64,000 nucleotides of DNA from Wurfbainia villosa (lineage: Eukaryota > Streptophyta > Magnoliopsida > Zingiberales > Zingiberaceae). The notes below the pieces were generated by a model that saw only the letters and a list, made by a program, of their open reading frames with translations, ran no database searches and was not told the origin of the DNA. Both the position numbers and the translations under genes were made by a program. This document shows, piece after piece, positions 47,058 through 59,217 of the stretch; the stretch's first letter is position 1; each line of letters begins with the position of its first letter. The stretch is taken from contig JAKLTH010000238.1 of the NCBI GenBank assembly GCA_025175895.1, forward strand, positions 5,456,001-5,520,000, read 5' to 3'.

Positions 47058-50000
47058 TGTAAAATATCGGAAAAAAAAAATAAAAATAAATTAATAATAA
47101 AATAATGCTTGTTAATTGGGAAAATATCCTATGGAATTTTCCAGATTTTTTTTTAGAATTTTTCTTAGACTTAAATGGAAATTTCTAAGGTATTTTACGA
47201 GAAAGATTTAATAGGCTTTGGGAAAGTCTGTTCGGGTTATCTATTTATGAAGGGATTTTGGATTGGGTTTAATGCTTATAGGTTAAACCGGATCCGATTT
47301 TTTTCCAAACCCATTTAACCCCATTTGTTTCACGCTTTTCCTCCGCACCTGCTGATTTCTGCTGCTTCACGCGACTTTCCCAATCTCGCGATTCTTCTCT
47401 TCCTCTCGATCTCGATCCAATGATTTTCCTCTTCCACCTTTCAAGAATGCGAGCTCGCCGCCTGGCATCTCTTCTTCTTCGACGGGCCGTCGCAACGAGT
47501 TGCCTTCTTCCCGAGCTCACGCCGCCATCGCTTAAGATGCTCCGCCGGCCAGAGCGCCGCTGCTCTTCCTTCCCCTTTGGCGACTCCGCCCGGATCCCAA
47601 ATAGCGAGCAGGGGATCAAGCCGTCGGCAAGGGGCGACTGTGGCAACAGCTAGGAGGCGGCAGTGAGCAGAGCGTCGAAGGAAGGGGCTTTCCCGGTCAA
47701 CCATCGCAGCCGGAGCAAGTGGTTGTTTCCGGCCGATTGAGGAATTTGGGAAGGGTGTCTGCCGGTGTTGGCGATTGACTGCCGGTGGGAATTTCAACAG
47801 CAGGTAAGGGCGTCGATTTCTCCTTGTCGAATCCCTTGCTTTGATTTCCTTGATTGAACGGGATTTTGGGTGTATGGGCAGGGATCGCGAGTGTCGGTTG
47901 CAGCCGTTGAACATGGCTGCCGGTTCTGTGGAGTTGATGCCGGTGAGGATTAACTACCGATGGAGTCAAGGGTTGGTAAGTTGATCTATCCTCTTTCTTT
48001 TAGCTGTAATTGCTAGGTTTTGGGGCTGTGAGTGTGTTGTTGGGTGGTGTTCCTTTCGGTGAAGGGGAATGTGAAATTATGGGAGTTGCCGGCTGAGAGT
48101 TTGGGGGAGTCGTGCAGTAGCTATGATGATCGGGCTGTTGCTGTGAATAAGGTTTGTTTAGGGGTTGTTGGTGGGCTGTGAAGCTATGCTTACGATGAAG
48201 GTGTGGCTGTGAACAAATGAAAAAGGGAAGTGAGGTTCTATAAGTGTAACCATGGGTTGTGGATAGAGCTATGAATGAACAACCGGGCTTAAGTTATGAT
48301 TTGTAACGGCGTTTTAAATAGTTAGATCCCTAAATTTGTGTGGTTGTTAATGATGGGGTTCTTGGCCACGAAGGTGAATCGGCCGTGTGTTAGAGATTTA
48401 TCGACGGTGGATGGTTATTTACATGCAGAGTGTTAGTGCGTGATTTGTCTATAGATCTGATGGATGGATTTATGTGGATGTGAGTTAGTGTGTTTAATTG
48501 ATTTGGGTGGAGTCTACCTAAGAGGTTTAATAATTTAAACCTATTTGGGTGTTGTAGAAGGGTTACGTTTGATGATGGGGGGTTTCTAATTCGTATTCGA
48601 TAAAGGGATACGAATGTAAGAACGATATAGTAGTGGATTTGTATATCTATTGTCATGTGCTTGAACTTAATGCATATTATGGTTTATGCAGGACGTGGAT
48701 ACGAGACGGGTCCACGACCGTGAGGATTATACGAGCATTTACAGCAGGTAGGTAATTTCCTACTGGTCGGGTAGATGTAATGGTTTTCAGATTTAGACAT
48801 AGATATGAACCTTAGGTGTTCATATTACCTTGACCATGCTCTGTTTATCGTATGCTTGAACTTATCGTTGATATATATGTGTGCTCGATTATTGATAACA
48901 CATATTCCCTAGCATGATCTAGAAGTTACAGATGCGATGTAAGTAAGTTTAACTGTTTAGTAGGGTGTAGATGTTAGAGTACGGAGGATGACCTAAATTG
49001 TAAATTTGGCAAAAAGGTCCTCTGTAGATAAGTATGACCCTAAATGTAGGACTCATTCCATACCTGTATGTTGCACCTTTATTTACCAACCACGGGTTGT
49101 GTAAATGGTCAGGTGAGTCGTGGACAGTGTGTCGCTACGGACCGATGGTCCTAGCTTGTCCTGATTAGATGAGTGACTCTCTACAGGATAGAGAGTGTAC
49201 TGATCAATTGGGTGTGACTCTTTTTTGAACAGAGAGTATAGGGTAGATGTTCTGTATATGAGACAGTACCCTCTTGTCATTGCATGTATACTGACGACAT
49301 CGTCTCCCCTTGGGGTTGAGAGAGAGTTGTCAGTCATCCTGCCTCCCAGGTTACTTCTAGAGGAGTAACTGGTGTGAGGGCATAGCATTTGTTGTGCCGC
49401 ACTCTACCATTATTGACGATGGTTGTTGGAGTTGTGTGCAGTTGTCCTGGGTGCGTGGCACTCGGCCGCTCGATTAGCGATGTCGGTCGGAGTGGCGTGG
49501 CGGGGACCCCGTTGCGTGCGAGCTACTTACGCTCATATGCTACTTGATCATACTACCCAACTCGGTCACTCGAGAGTGGTGGCGGTGAGTTAGGATAGTT
49601 GTCATGTCGTGCCACCTAGGCCTGCTTAGTAGGGTCGTGGTAGCAGTAGGGGTGAGCGAGCATGACCATGCATCTTTGCATTCTTAGTATCATACGGTGT
49701 TTTGCATATGATTATATATATATACATAGCTTGTATATATATATATATGGATGATGGTGATTAGTATACATACGAATACGCCTATATGTATACTCACTTT
49801 GATGATGCATTTGTATGTACTATACATTGCATTTGTTTGTACATATTCATACATGCTATTGCACATTCCTGTATGGTAGTAGGTTGATATTTGTATACCT
49901 ATCGGATATTCACAGTGATACCCTTGACTCAGTTTAGGATATTGTGTTAGTACTATATTGTTATACCCTATGATGTGATTATATGCCAGATTGGATCAGG

Positions 50001-50620
50001 ATAGAGTAGCCGCCGCTGTGTATGTCAAAGATCGTTGATGTTCAGTTTATTTAGTATATGCATGCATATCTATAGTTATGCTGATGTATACTTGTTGTAC
50101 GAGTAGATTAAACTGTTGAATGACATGTAATATTGATACATATATTTACATGTTTTCTCTGATTACCTGCTGAGTTTTACTCACCGCCTCCGACCCTGGG
50201 TTTTTCTGTCGCCCAGGTAATAGGTAGACGACTTCGTGACGACTTGGAGCTGCGCCGACCGATCCATCCCATCTCTGTTTTTCGAGTCTCCCGAGGAGTT
50301 CGTCTTTGGTTATGTATGGACTTGTTTATATGTTATGGATTTTGGTCCTATGTCATGGACCCTTGTTTTGTTATGGACTTTGTCGTGATGTCGTCGTTTT
50401 ATTTACGGTTTTATTACTGTGGACTTGTCAGGTGGTTTACACCTGCATATTTTGTTATCTATGTTGTGGGTATGGGGGTTTTCATTTCCGCTGCTATTAG
50501 TATGTTATATTATGTTGTTGTTGTGGGCCTACGGGCCTTGTATTAACTCGAAATGTTGCCACGTATAGGGGAGATGCCGTCCGTTTGATTTTCGGCTCGG
50601 CATGCTCTCGGGGCGTGACA
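47058..50620 (+). repeat. 3' LTR of the chromovirus-like element
   Basis: 3563 bp. Long stretches are nearly identical to the 5' LTR, while short blocks (47330-47640, 48000-48430, 49060-49720, 50150-50250) differ by many small indels. The reading frame 50244-50546 repeats the one at 41898-42296 because both are LTR copies. Confidence 0.88.
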
Positions 50621-50625
50621 GCTTT

Positions 50626-51727
50626 GGACTATAAATAAACTTTTTAAGTCTACACACTTTATTCTTTTGGCCTTCAGTAATGTAACCTTCTAGTTGTTTC
50701 ATATAGATTACTTCGTCAAGCTCACCATTTATGAAAGTCATTTTTATATCAATCTGATATAATTCCAAGTCATAATGTGCTACAATAACTAAACTGACAT
50801 GAATTGACACAAATTTCACAATAGGAGAAATGTCTTTTCGAAGTCAATACTCTCTTGTTTTGTATATCCTTTTACAATCAAACGAGTTTTGTATCAATTA
50901 ATTGATCCATATGCTTTCATCTTAATTTTGAGAATCTATTTATTCTCAATAGCCCTTAAGGAAGATCGACTAAATCCCAAACATAATTTTTTTATAGACT
51001 TCATTTCTTCATCTATTGCATCTTTCCACTTTTCTCTAACTTTGCATCTCAATGCTTCCTCAATAGTACGAGATTCATCATCATCAACTGGGAGTATCAT
51101 TAATGCCTCATCAAATCTTTTTCGAGGTTTAATATTACAAATACTTCTTCATAAGTTGGGATATCAAGAAATCAACTCATGACTTGGCAAATCACTCCCA
51201 TTAAATTGACTAGATTCAGACATCTCTTGTGACACCTCTATTGTTGATAAAATATCATCCTCTTGAAATAAAGAAATAGTTTTATCAATGTCACCTCTTA
51301 TTGGAAACTCATTTTCGAGAAAAGTCATATCTCTCGATTCTATTTCGGAGATGGTTTCATCTTGTTGCTCACTAATGAAAACATAACATTTGGAAGTTTC
51401 ATAATATCTTATAAAGATACACTTCTTACTTCCTAGGTCCTAAATTTTCATATTTATGAGTATTATCATGAATATAGGCATCTGCCCCCCCCCCCCCCCA
51501 AGGCCTCAGATTACTCAAATCTGATTTTCTATTTGTCTAACGTTCATATGTCATAGATTAATACATTTTGAAGGTACTCTGTTAAGTATATAGATTGTTG
51601 TTAATGATGTATCTCTCTAATAGGAGATTGACAAATTATCTTGAGTCATCATAAATCTAACCATATCTAGAAGAGTTCTATTTTTTCTTTCAACAATCTC
51701 ATTTTGTTGTGGAGTTTCTGGGATTAT
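50626..51727 (-). pseudogene. Element E pol: N-terminal reverse transcriptase, linker and end of integrase
   Basis: On the minus strand, 51727-51640 encodes the integrase end with the catalytic Glu region intact (ETPQQNEIVERKNRTLLDM). 50819-50626 encodes the start of reverse transcriptase (ELYQIDIKMTFINGELDEVI, then YMKQLEGYITEGQKNKVCRL). The reading resumes across the 11.8-kb insertion at 38811. A run of 15 C (51485-51499) lies in the linker. Confidence 0.78.
51485..51499. repeat. Homopolymer of 15 C
   Basis: A C15 run inside the remnant of element E; its exact length is likely unreliable in any assembly. Confidence 0.8.
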
Positions 51728-52399
51728 TGTTGGGAGTATAAGGAATACAGTCAAAGTCTCACATTGGAAAGACATGAAAAAGATCATATTCTTATAAGAT
51801 AAAAAAATATCTCCATTGGAATGAGACCTTTTGGATAAAGCCCAAAAACAAAACCATGAGAGCTTAGGCCCAAAGTGGACAATATCATACCATTGTGGAG
51901 ATATGTGGATCTTATAGGCACTAACAATTGGTATCAGAGTCATGGTTCATGTCAAGCCATGAACCTCGAACGAAGAAAGCGAAGCTCCCATGTCCGGATC
52001 AAGAGAACCAAACACCAGGCAGGAAGTCCAGTTGGGTCGGGGGGACTGAACAACTGGCAGGATGTCCAGTTGGGTCAGAAGGGTTGACAATTGGCAGGAA
52101 GTCCCGATGGGTTGATGATCGAACATCAAGCAGAGGAAGTCCTTCGAGGATAGGATAAGCTTGAGGGGGGTTCAATGTGATCCTTCATTTGAGGAGGTAT
52201 TGTTGGGAGTATGAGCAATACAATTAAAGTCCCACATTGGTAAAACATGAAAAAAATTATGCGCTTATAAGATAAAAAGATATCTCTATTGGCATGAGGC
52301 CTTTTGGGTAAAGCCCAAAATCAAAACCATGAGGGCTTAAGCCCAAAGTGGACAATATCATACTATTGTGGAGATATGTAGATCTTATAGGCACTAACA
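51728..52399 (+). mobile_element. TRIM element (672 bp), plus orientation
   Basis: Two 199-bp direct repeats (51728-51926 and 52201-52399), TGTTGGGAGTAT to GGCACTAACA, flanked by a perfect ATTAT duplication (51723-51727 and 52400-52404). A primer site tggtatcagagtc lies at 51929-51941 and a purine-rich tttgaggaggtat ends at 52200. The 274-bp interior has no coding capacity and shows about three spaced copies of a ggcagga/gtcc motif. Terminal-repeat retrotransposon in miniature. Confidence 0.93.
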
Positions 52400-52405
52400 A
52401 TTATC

Positions 52406-55400
52406 TGTTGGTGCAATCGATCCAGATCACAATTGACTAAACTCGAGTGGGACTCCAGTAGTATTTTGATGTTCGACAATACGATTGACTATATGGGTTT
52501 GACCATATGTTGACCATATGACAAGTGGATATTTGGGACATCCAAGGTCATATGGGGGAGTGTGTTTAAGGGGGAGATTATTGGAGCAATCAAACCTCAG
52601 ATCAAAGTTGACCAGACTCGAGTGAGACTCGAGGGGAAGTTCAAGTTTGGATAATTGACATGGAAAGTCCAAGCATGGTCTTGGCATGGAAGTCCAAATT
52701 TGGATACTTGGCATGGAAGTCCAAGTTTAGATACTTGGCATGGAAAGCCCAAGAATGATCTTGGCCATGTAAGTCCAAGTGTGTAGTCTTGGCGATAAAA
52801 GTCAAGCATTGAGGCTTGATAATGGGAAAGTCTAAGGGTGAGGTTTTGGTAGAGTAAAGTCCAAGCATGTAGTCTTGGAGGCATAAATTCAAATGAACCT
52901 TGACAAAGGTACCCTAAGGCATGACATAGCCGATGGAAGCACCTGAAGGCTAGCGCGAAGGGTAAACGAGTCGTGAAGGACTTGGATGGACCCTGATGGA
53001 GGCGTGAGACTGATGGAGGTGGCTTGAAGGCTTAGGTCTAGGCCAAGGGTGGTCGATCAAGTATGAGGTGATTATACTTGGGTTAAACTTCATGGTTGAG
53101 GTTTATCAGTCGATTGAGACTTTAGGTCAGTTGATTGCTTGAGTGTTCAACACTCGAGAGCCTAGTTTGACTCGAGCAGTCGACTGAAATTATAGCCAGT
53201 CGATTGAGGCTCGACTGTGGCTCTGGTAGTCAACTACTAGTTGTTGGCAAATGATTGACCTATATCAGTCGACTACTAGAGTTTAACAATCGACTGAAAT
53301 TAAGTGGGCAGGGCACAGAATGTTGGGTAATTGACTACTGACTTATAGCAGTCGACTAGTGCCTACGGTAGTTGACTGCTAAGTCAGGACAGTCGACTTG
53401 TCTACTTAATCTAACGTGGATTGAGCCATTGTGAGACAACAATACAATATCCAGTCGACTGCTAGGTGAGAGCAGTTGATTGGAAGGCGAAAATCAGTCC
53501 AAGTTGCAGCTTTATAAGGAGCTTGAGAGGGAGAAGATGGAAGCCGGTTCTTGAGGGGTTTGAAAGGAAGTGTTGTTGCAATTCTAGGTCTTCAAAGCCA
53601 TTCAAAGCAACCAAAAGATCAAGCATTCAAAAGCTCTCATTTGTAAAGTGTTTTCACTTGTTTAATTCATTTTCTATTGTATTTTCTTGTGTTTGGTTTG
53701 TTAGGACCTATGCCTCCGCTAGAGGGGGTGAATAGCGATTCAACATTGATTCGATGGAATTGATTGTGTGCTTGCTACAAAACTTGTTATATGCAGAGGA
53801 ATATACAATAATAAAATAAATACAACAAGAGCACAAGCACAACACGACAATATAACGTGGTTCGAAACCGTACGGTTCTTACTCCACAGATTGGGCTCGA
53901 ACGAGCCCTAGCGATGCAAACACCACCACTAATCAAATACTCCTTCTCGACAACAAGTCGGAAGCGGAGAAACCTCGTACAAGTATTCTTACAATAATAA
54001 GAAACTAATACAAGCAAATACAAAGTGAAATGTAAAGAACACTTTACAACTAGGGGTTTAAGTGTTTGCTTGTTGGTTGCTTGGATGAGCTTGAATGACC
54101 CTGAAATGCACCTGCAATTCATCTTTAAATCGCTTCAAGAAAGCCCCCAAAGAACCATTAGCGAAATCTCCCATGAACAACTCCTTTTAACCTGCATCGG
54201 GCTGGATTTTCGCCTAACAATCGACTGCCAAAAACATCAGTTCGACTGATGACACTGTTGTTGTGAGACAATGGTTCAATCCACGCTGAAAAAATTCCAA
54301 TGGGACTCTCATCACCGATCGCCAAAATTGATGATTAGCTAATGCCCGCCTGCAAGCGCCGATCGGCTCGAGCATTCTGCTTATGACAAAACCATCGATC
54401 GATTGCTATTCATCATGGGAGTCGATCGCTATGATGATCGCCAAGGCTTTTTTGGCCCTAAATCGCAGTCGACTTCCATCAGTTGAACCAGTCATAATGT
54501 CAGTCGACTAATAACCTCAACCATGAGGTTTAACCCCAAGTATGGTGCCCTTATACTTGCTAGACCACCCTTAGCTTAGACCTAAGCCTTCTAGCCACCT
54601 CCATCAGCTTCGCGCCTATCGGATCCTTCCAAGTCATCCATGACTTGTTCATCCATACGCTAGCCTTCAGGTGCTTCTATCGGCTATTGTCATGCTAACG
54701 GTGTCTACACTGCTAAGGCACATTGGACTTACACTGCCAAGACCACGCTTGGACATTACGCTGCTAACCATTAGACTTATGCTGCCAAGACTCCACCTTT
54801 AGACTTTACGCCGCCAATATCAACCCTTATACTTCTCAAATGCCAAGTACCCATGACTTGGACTTTCACCGCCAAGACTACACCCTTGGACTTACGTGGC
54901 CAAGACTACACCCTTGGACTTTCCATGCCAACTCCATGTTGGACTTTCCAATTGCCGAGACTCAAGCTTGGACTTTCCCTTGCCAAGACCCATGCTTGGA
55001 CTTTTCATGTCAAGTACATAAGACTTGGACTTTCCCAAATGCCAAATGTCCCACTTGGACTTTCCATACCAAGTACCCATGACCTGGACTTTCTTCATCA
55101 CATGGTCAACCCTAGTCAACCATCAAAATACCCCTCGAGTCAAACTCGAGTCTGGTCAATCATGACCCGGATCGATTGCACCAACAATCTCTCCAACACA
55201 TTGTCAAATATCAATATCAAACATCAAAACACTACTCGAGTTAAACTCGAGTCTGATCAATCATGATCTGGGCCGATTGCACCAACATGGTTGTTTCCTT
55301 ATTTATTATTGTAAACATTCATATTGTATGAGATTTCTCCACCTCCGGATTGTATTCTGAGAAGAAAACAAGGTTTAGTGGAGTAGACACTAAAATCTCA

Positions 55401-55590
55401 CCGTAGAGTAGAATCCATAGCTTCCGAATCATGTAAAATATTGGTGTTGTAGTGTGTTCTTGCATTTGTTGTTTTTTACTTTATTATTCTACTGCGTACT
55501 AACAAATTGTAGACAAGCACAACACAAATTGAAGCAAAATCGACAAATCACTATTCACCCCTCTCTAGCGCATACAAATCGGTTCCAACA
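52406..55590 (+). repeat. 5' LTR of element B, split by a solo LTR
   Basis: About 1.59 kb without the insertion, TGTTGGTGCAATCGATC to GGTTCCAACA. It has an internal copy of the purine tract plus terminus at about 52568-52592 (aagggggagattattggagc), an inverted-repeat array at about 52640-52880, palindromes at about 53105-53470, and a TATA-like tttataagg near 53511. The LTR resumes at 55293 with the gagatttctccacctccgg box near 55331 and the CTCTCTAGCG end near 55561. Confidence 0.85.
53699..55287 (-). mobile_element. Sirevirus-like solo LTR with perfect target duplication
   Basis: 1589 bp, flanked by TGGTT on both sides (53694-53698 and 55288-55292). On the minus strand it runs TGTTGGTGCAATCGGCCC to GCATAGGTCCTAACA. 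On the plus strand its right end carries two successive terminal units (ending at about 55185 and 55287) separated by atctctcc and a short spacer. The inverted-repeat array is at about 54720-55100. Palindromes are few, and over 54310-54450 CGATCG-type motifs stand where AGTCGACT would be expected. Confidence 0.9.
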
Positions 55591-55592
55591 AG

Positions 55593-55604
55593 TGATATCA
55601 CATC
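55593..55604 (+). other. Decayed primer-binding site of element B
   Basis: tgatatcacatc, placed 2 bp after the LTR as in the other copies, with three differences from TGGTATCAGAGC. Confidence 0.6.
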
Positions 55605-55663
55605 GAGGATGGTCTTCAAGGACTAACCGCCAAGAGAGCACAAGTGCTAGAGGAGAAGAGAAG

Positions 55664-57373
55664 ATGGAGCCAAGTGATGGATTTGGCTATGACACCCGGA
55701 TACCTCCATCATTCGACTGAGAAGATTTTTCGACATAGAGTGCAAGGATGGAGACGTTCTTGATGATGGACATATAGAGGATTGGTTCATTATCATGGAT
55801 GTATTTGAACCTCTCATGGACAAGAAGGGAGGACTCCTTATAATCAAGAAATGGACCAAGGAGCAATGCCAAAAACTTAAGACCGATTTTAAGGTAACAA
55901 AACTTCTAACTAATTTAATTCCTAACAATGCTATGTAAAAATTAGGCGAAGTTAGGGATGCCAAGGAAATATAGAGCAAATTGGTAGAAATCCATGAGAA
56001 GCCTTCACCAACACTAGTAGAGGAGGAGTCTAAGGAAGAGTACCCCACATCTCAAGCTCATAAAGACTGGGAAGTTGAGAGGTGCTCAACATCTGAAGAG
56101 GAAGAATCATCATCATCCTCTCTAGATCTTGAAGAATCGGAGATTGAGAGGTGCTTAACGTCCAAGGTAGAAGAAATCTTAGAAGCCTCCACTTCAAGGA
56201 TTGAGGGGGAGGATAGAGCTTTAACACGGGAACAAGAAGAGGAACCTTCCACATCCAGGAGAAGTGAAGAACAAGCTCAAGAGTTCCCTACCACCATCCA
56301 AGAAGATAATTCTAGCATGGTAAATAAAAATAAAAATCATATAACATGCTTTGAGTATAGGGAACAAGGGCACTATAAGAGCAAGTGTCCTAGATTGATC
56401 AAGAAGAAAGCTCAAGTGCCATATAAGGACAAGGAGAAAGTGAGGGAGGTCGGTGCCCCGATCTGCAAAAGCAAGGAGCATATTGTATGGTTCAAATGCA
56501 ATCAAAGAGGACACTATAGAAGTCAATGTTCGAGGAGGAGTAATCCTAAGAAAGACAAAGGAAGAGTTTCACAAGTAGGGGGAGATAAGGCAAACCCTAA
56601 AGTATCATTTAATAATGTTTCTTCTTGATAATGATAGGAAGCATGCTAGAAATTTACTTGTAATTGTTCATGATAAAAAGCATACTAGAAATAATAAATA
56701 TGTTTTTTTAGGTGCTAAAAGTTATGAATTTAGATCTAAGGATAAATCTATACAAATTACCTCAAGACCTAGCTCATCTAAGGATAACAATCTAGGCAAT
56801 AATTCCAAGAAGGGTAGACATAGCCTAGGAAGAATAAAAATATCCCAAGAACAAATGAAAAATTAAAATTGGATAAGCTAGTGGAGGAAAATCAAGTTTT
56901 GAGGTTAAACTTGAGAAATTAGAAAAGACCCTTCAAAGATGAAAAATTTAATTAAAGGGTCTAATGGGCAAATCTTTGGTGTTAGGAGGCAAGAACTACC
57001 TAAGGATAGGAAATGTTTGGGTCACAAACCTAAGTCCAAGGTAGATAAGCCTACTTATCATAATGTTCCATTTGACTATGGAACTAAACTTAGGTCTAGG
57101 AGTGTCAAGGTCACAAGGGAGGCTATCCCTAGAGTTGAGTGTGATAGGACTCAAGTGACTAAGGCTTTGAAGAAGCCTAGGAAAGTCACTAGCAAGGTTA
57201 CAAGAGAAGCTATCCCTAAGGTTAACCTTGATAGGACCACAATGACCAAGGTTTCTAAGCCTAAGAGGGTCATTAGGAAGGTATCTAGGGAAGTCATCCC
57301 TAGTGAGTACCTTGTTAACTCAAGGAGCTCAAATAGATTTTGGATTTCTAGGAGCGCGATTCCATCACACTAA
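55664..57373 (+). pseudogene. Element B gag (no pol follows)
   Basis: The ATG at 55664 opens a decayed N-terminus (MEPSDGFGYDTRIPPSFD, then a stop). The main open part 55981-56628 encodes the acidic Ser-rich region and two knuckles. The first reads TCFEYREQGHYKSKCP, with Tyr for the second Cys. The second reads VWFKCNQRGHYRSQC, with its first Cys changed to Trp. The C-terminal basic part 56939-57373 has the KKPRKVTSKVTREAIP repeats and ends NRFWISRSAIPSH. A frame break separates the two parts. Confidence 0.82.
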
Positions 57374-59217
57374 ATGGATTTAGGGTGTGCCAACCTTGAA
57401 TGAATAGGTAATTAACCTAACCATGGTAAATGTGACACTTTAGGACATTTTTGAAATATTGTAATACTTTGAAAATTAAATTAGAAATATATCCTAAAAG
57501 ATTTTAGGATGTGCCAACAAAATCTAAGAAGTTTGAAAAATCAATCATAATTGACACCAGATAGGTTAGAGTCAATTGTGTCATTTCGAGTTTTTGCCAC
57601 ACTTGAGAAATTGAGTCATTATGGCAAAATTAGGAATAGTCCTAGAAAATGGCATTTTGGGTTAAAAACTTAGGTATTTTTATACCTTGATTTTATTTAT
57701 ATGCCATATTTTTTTTGTTATATGTCATGTCATGACATCATGTTTCATATAATTATTTAAATGTCATGATCATGCTTAAGGTAATACATGTCATGTTTGT
57801 ATTTAGATTTATCTTTATGTAATGACATCATGAATATTAATAAATATTTTAAATTATGCACATTTTTATGTCATGATCATATCTCATGCATTTAAAATAA
57901 TTAAAATGAAATTAAGGACAATGACACGATTTGAAGTCCCATGGTAAGAGAATCAAATAGAGTTGCCTAGATAAAATGTATGAACCCTTAGATTAAAAAG
58001 AACAAAAACTTACATCTCACAAAAGCATTAAATTGACATGTGTGTGTATTGATACACCCTAAACACATGTGAGATATTAAGAAACGAGTTAAGTTCAAGA
58101 TGTATAGATGTTGTATCTAGTTGAACCCAAACTCATAATATGACATTAAGAAATCATGAGGAAAGTTAATGTACAAGTCATGTACATCTAGCCCATAGAC
58201 CATGGTTCAATATAAGGTTGTAAAAATATTTTAAAATTATTTTAGAAAACCTTGGTGAAGCCTATCTTTTGATAGCAATCACCATTGAGAATGTTGATAT
58301 AAAGTTAGGTAAAACATTGAAAGTTTTCAATAGTTTTGAACTATGTATCAATACTTCAATTTAATGCGGTTTTTATTATAAAATTATTTTTCACCCATTG
58401 TATTTCATGTAAGTAATGTACGTATGAATTTTTAAGATTTTTTAAAATATGTATAATTACTTATGAATTTCTAAAACTTTATTTCTGAAACACTGATTTC
58501 TGCAAATGCATAAACCAGTCGACTGCTAATTAGAGCAGTCGACTATTGGTGGTGTAGTCAACTAATTTCTATTTCAATCGACTGTCATGTCTGATATTGG
58601 CTGAAAAAAGTTTGTTTAGCTAATTGTCAATACCCTTAAGTACCTTAATATCTCCTAACCCTAGGATATGCTTTAGAAAGCATTGGAAGGATAAAATAAT
58701 CATTGAAAATGATTAGGAGAGTTATTTACGGTGGAGTATCAAATTTTAAGGGAGGTCAAAGTTCAATGCTGAACTTTTACCCTTAATTCGATTGCATAGA
58801 TTTCCTATATGCTTAGGAACTCTCCAAAGACCTTGCTGATGCAATGGTTAAGGGGGAGTAAGCCTTTAAGAGGAGTTTTTGTCCATCTTGGTATGATGGA
58901 TAATCTTTAATTACAAAGGGGGTGAAATGAGGATTAGGTAAACCTTCATTGTGGATTATCTCTCGTTTAGTGATATGGGTCATATCACTATGAAGAGTGA
59001 AGGCATCCTAGATGATTTTGGACCAAGGGAGAGAATGTAGGGTCTCTTTGGGAGATAAGACATTGAAAACCTTGGTAGGCTTTTTGATGTATGCCAAAGG
59101 GGGAGAAGTGAGGTTTAAGTTAGTTAAACCTTCACTATGCTTTGGTATTGGAAGACTTAAGTTAGGTTATTGTTAGCCTAACTTAAAGGTATTGTCAAAT
59201 ATAAAAAAGAAAACGAT
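57374..59217 (+). other. 3' non-coding internal region of element B
   Basis: It aligns by eye with 15019-16774 and 9886-11110. It has an extra palindrome pair at about 58515-58550 (two agtcgact, then agtcaact) and purine tracts near 58850 (taagggggagtaag), 58916 and 59096 (caaagggggagaagtg). No coding sequence. Confidence 0.7.

Larger units (their letters stand above)
38812..50620 (+). mobile_element. Chromovirus-like Ty3/gypsy element (Tekay/Del type)
   Basis: 11.8 kb with a perfect target duplication GCTTT (38807-38811 and 50621-50625). 5' LTR 38812-42370, an extra LTR tail 42392-42517, tRNA-Met primer site 42525-42536, decayed gag-pol, polypurine tract 47046-47057 (agtgggggagaa), 3' LTR 47058-50620. 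The integrase sequence and a trailing EAT*EREDTIRARYPHLF block fit chromodomain-containing elements of the Tekay/Del lineage. It inserted into the reverse transcriptase of element E. Confidence 0.92.
35857..51727 (-). mobile_element. Element E: Ty1/copia retrotransposon, split by insertions
   Basis: The surviving pieces are 35857-38811 and 50626-51727. A probable 3' LTR lies at 35857-36612. Then come an untranslated region, RNase H, the C-terminal and N-terminal parts of reverse transcriptase (separated by the chromovirus-like insertion at 38812-50620), the linker, and the end of integrase. The upstream integrase, protease, gag and 5' LTR are not present: the TRIM and then element B lie where they should continue. 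It is not of the AGTCGACT family. Confidence 0.75.
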
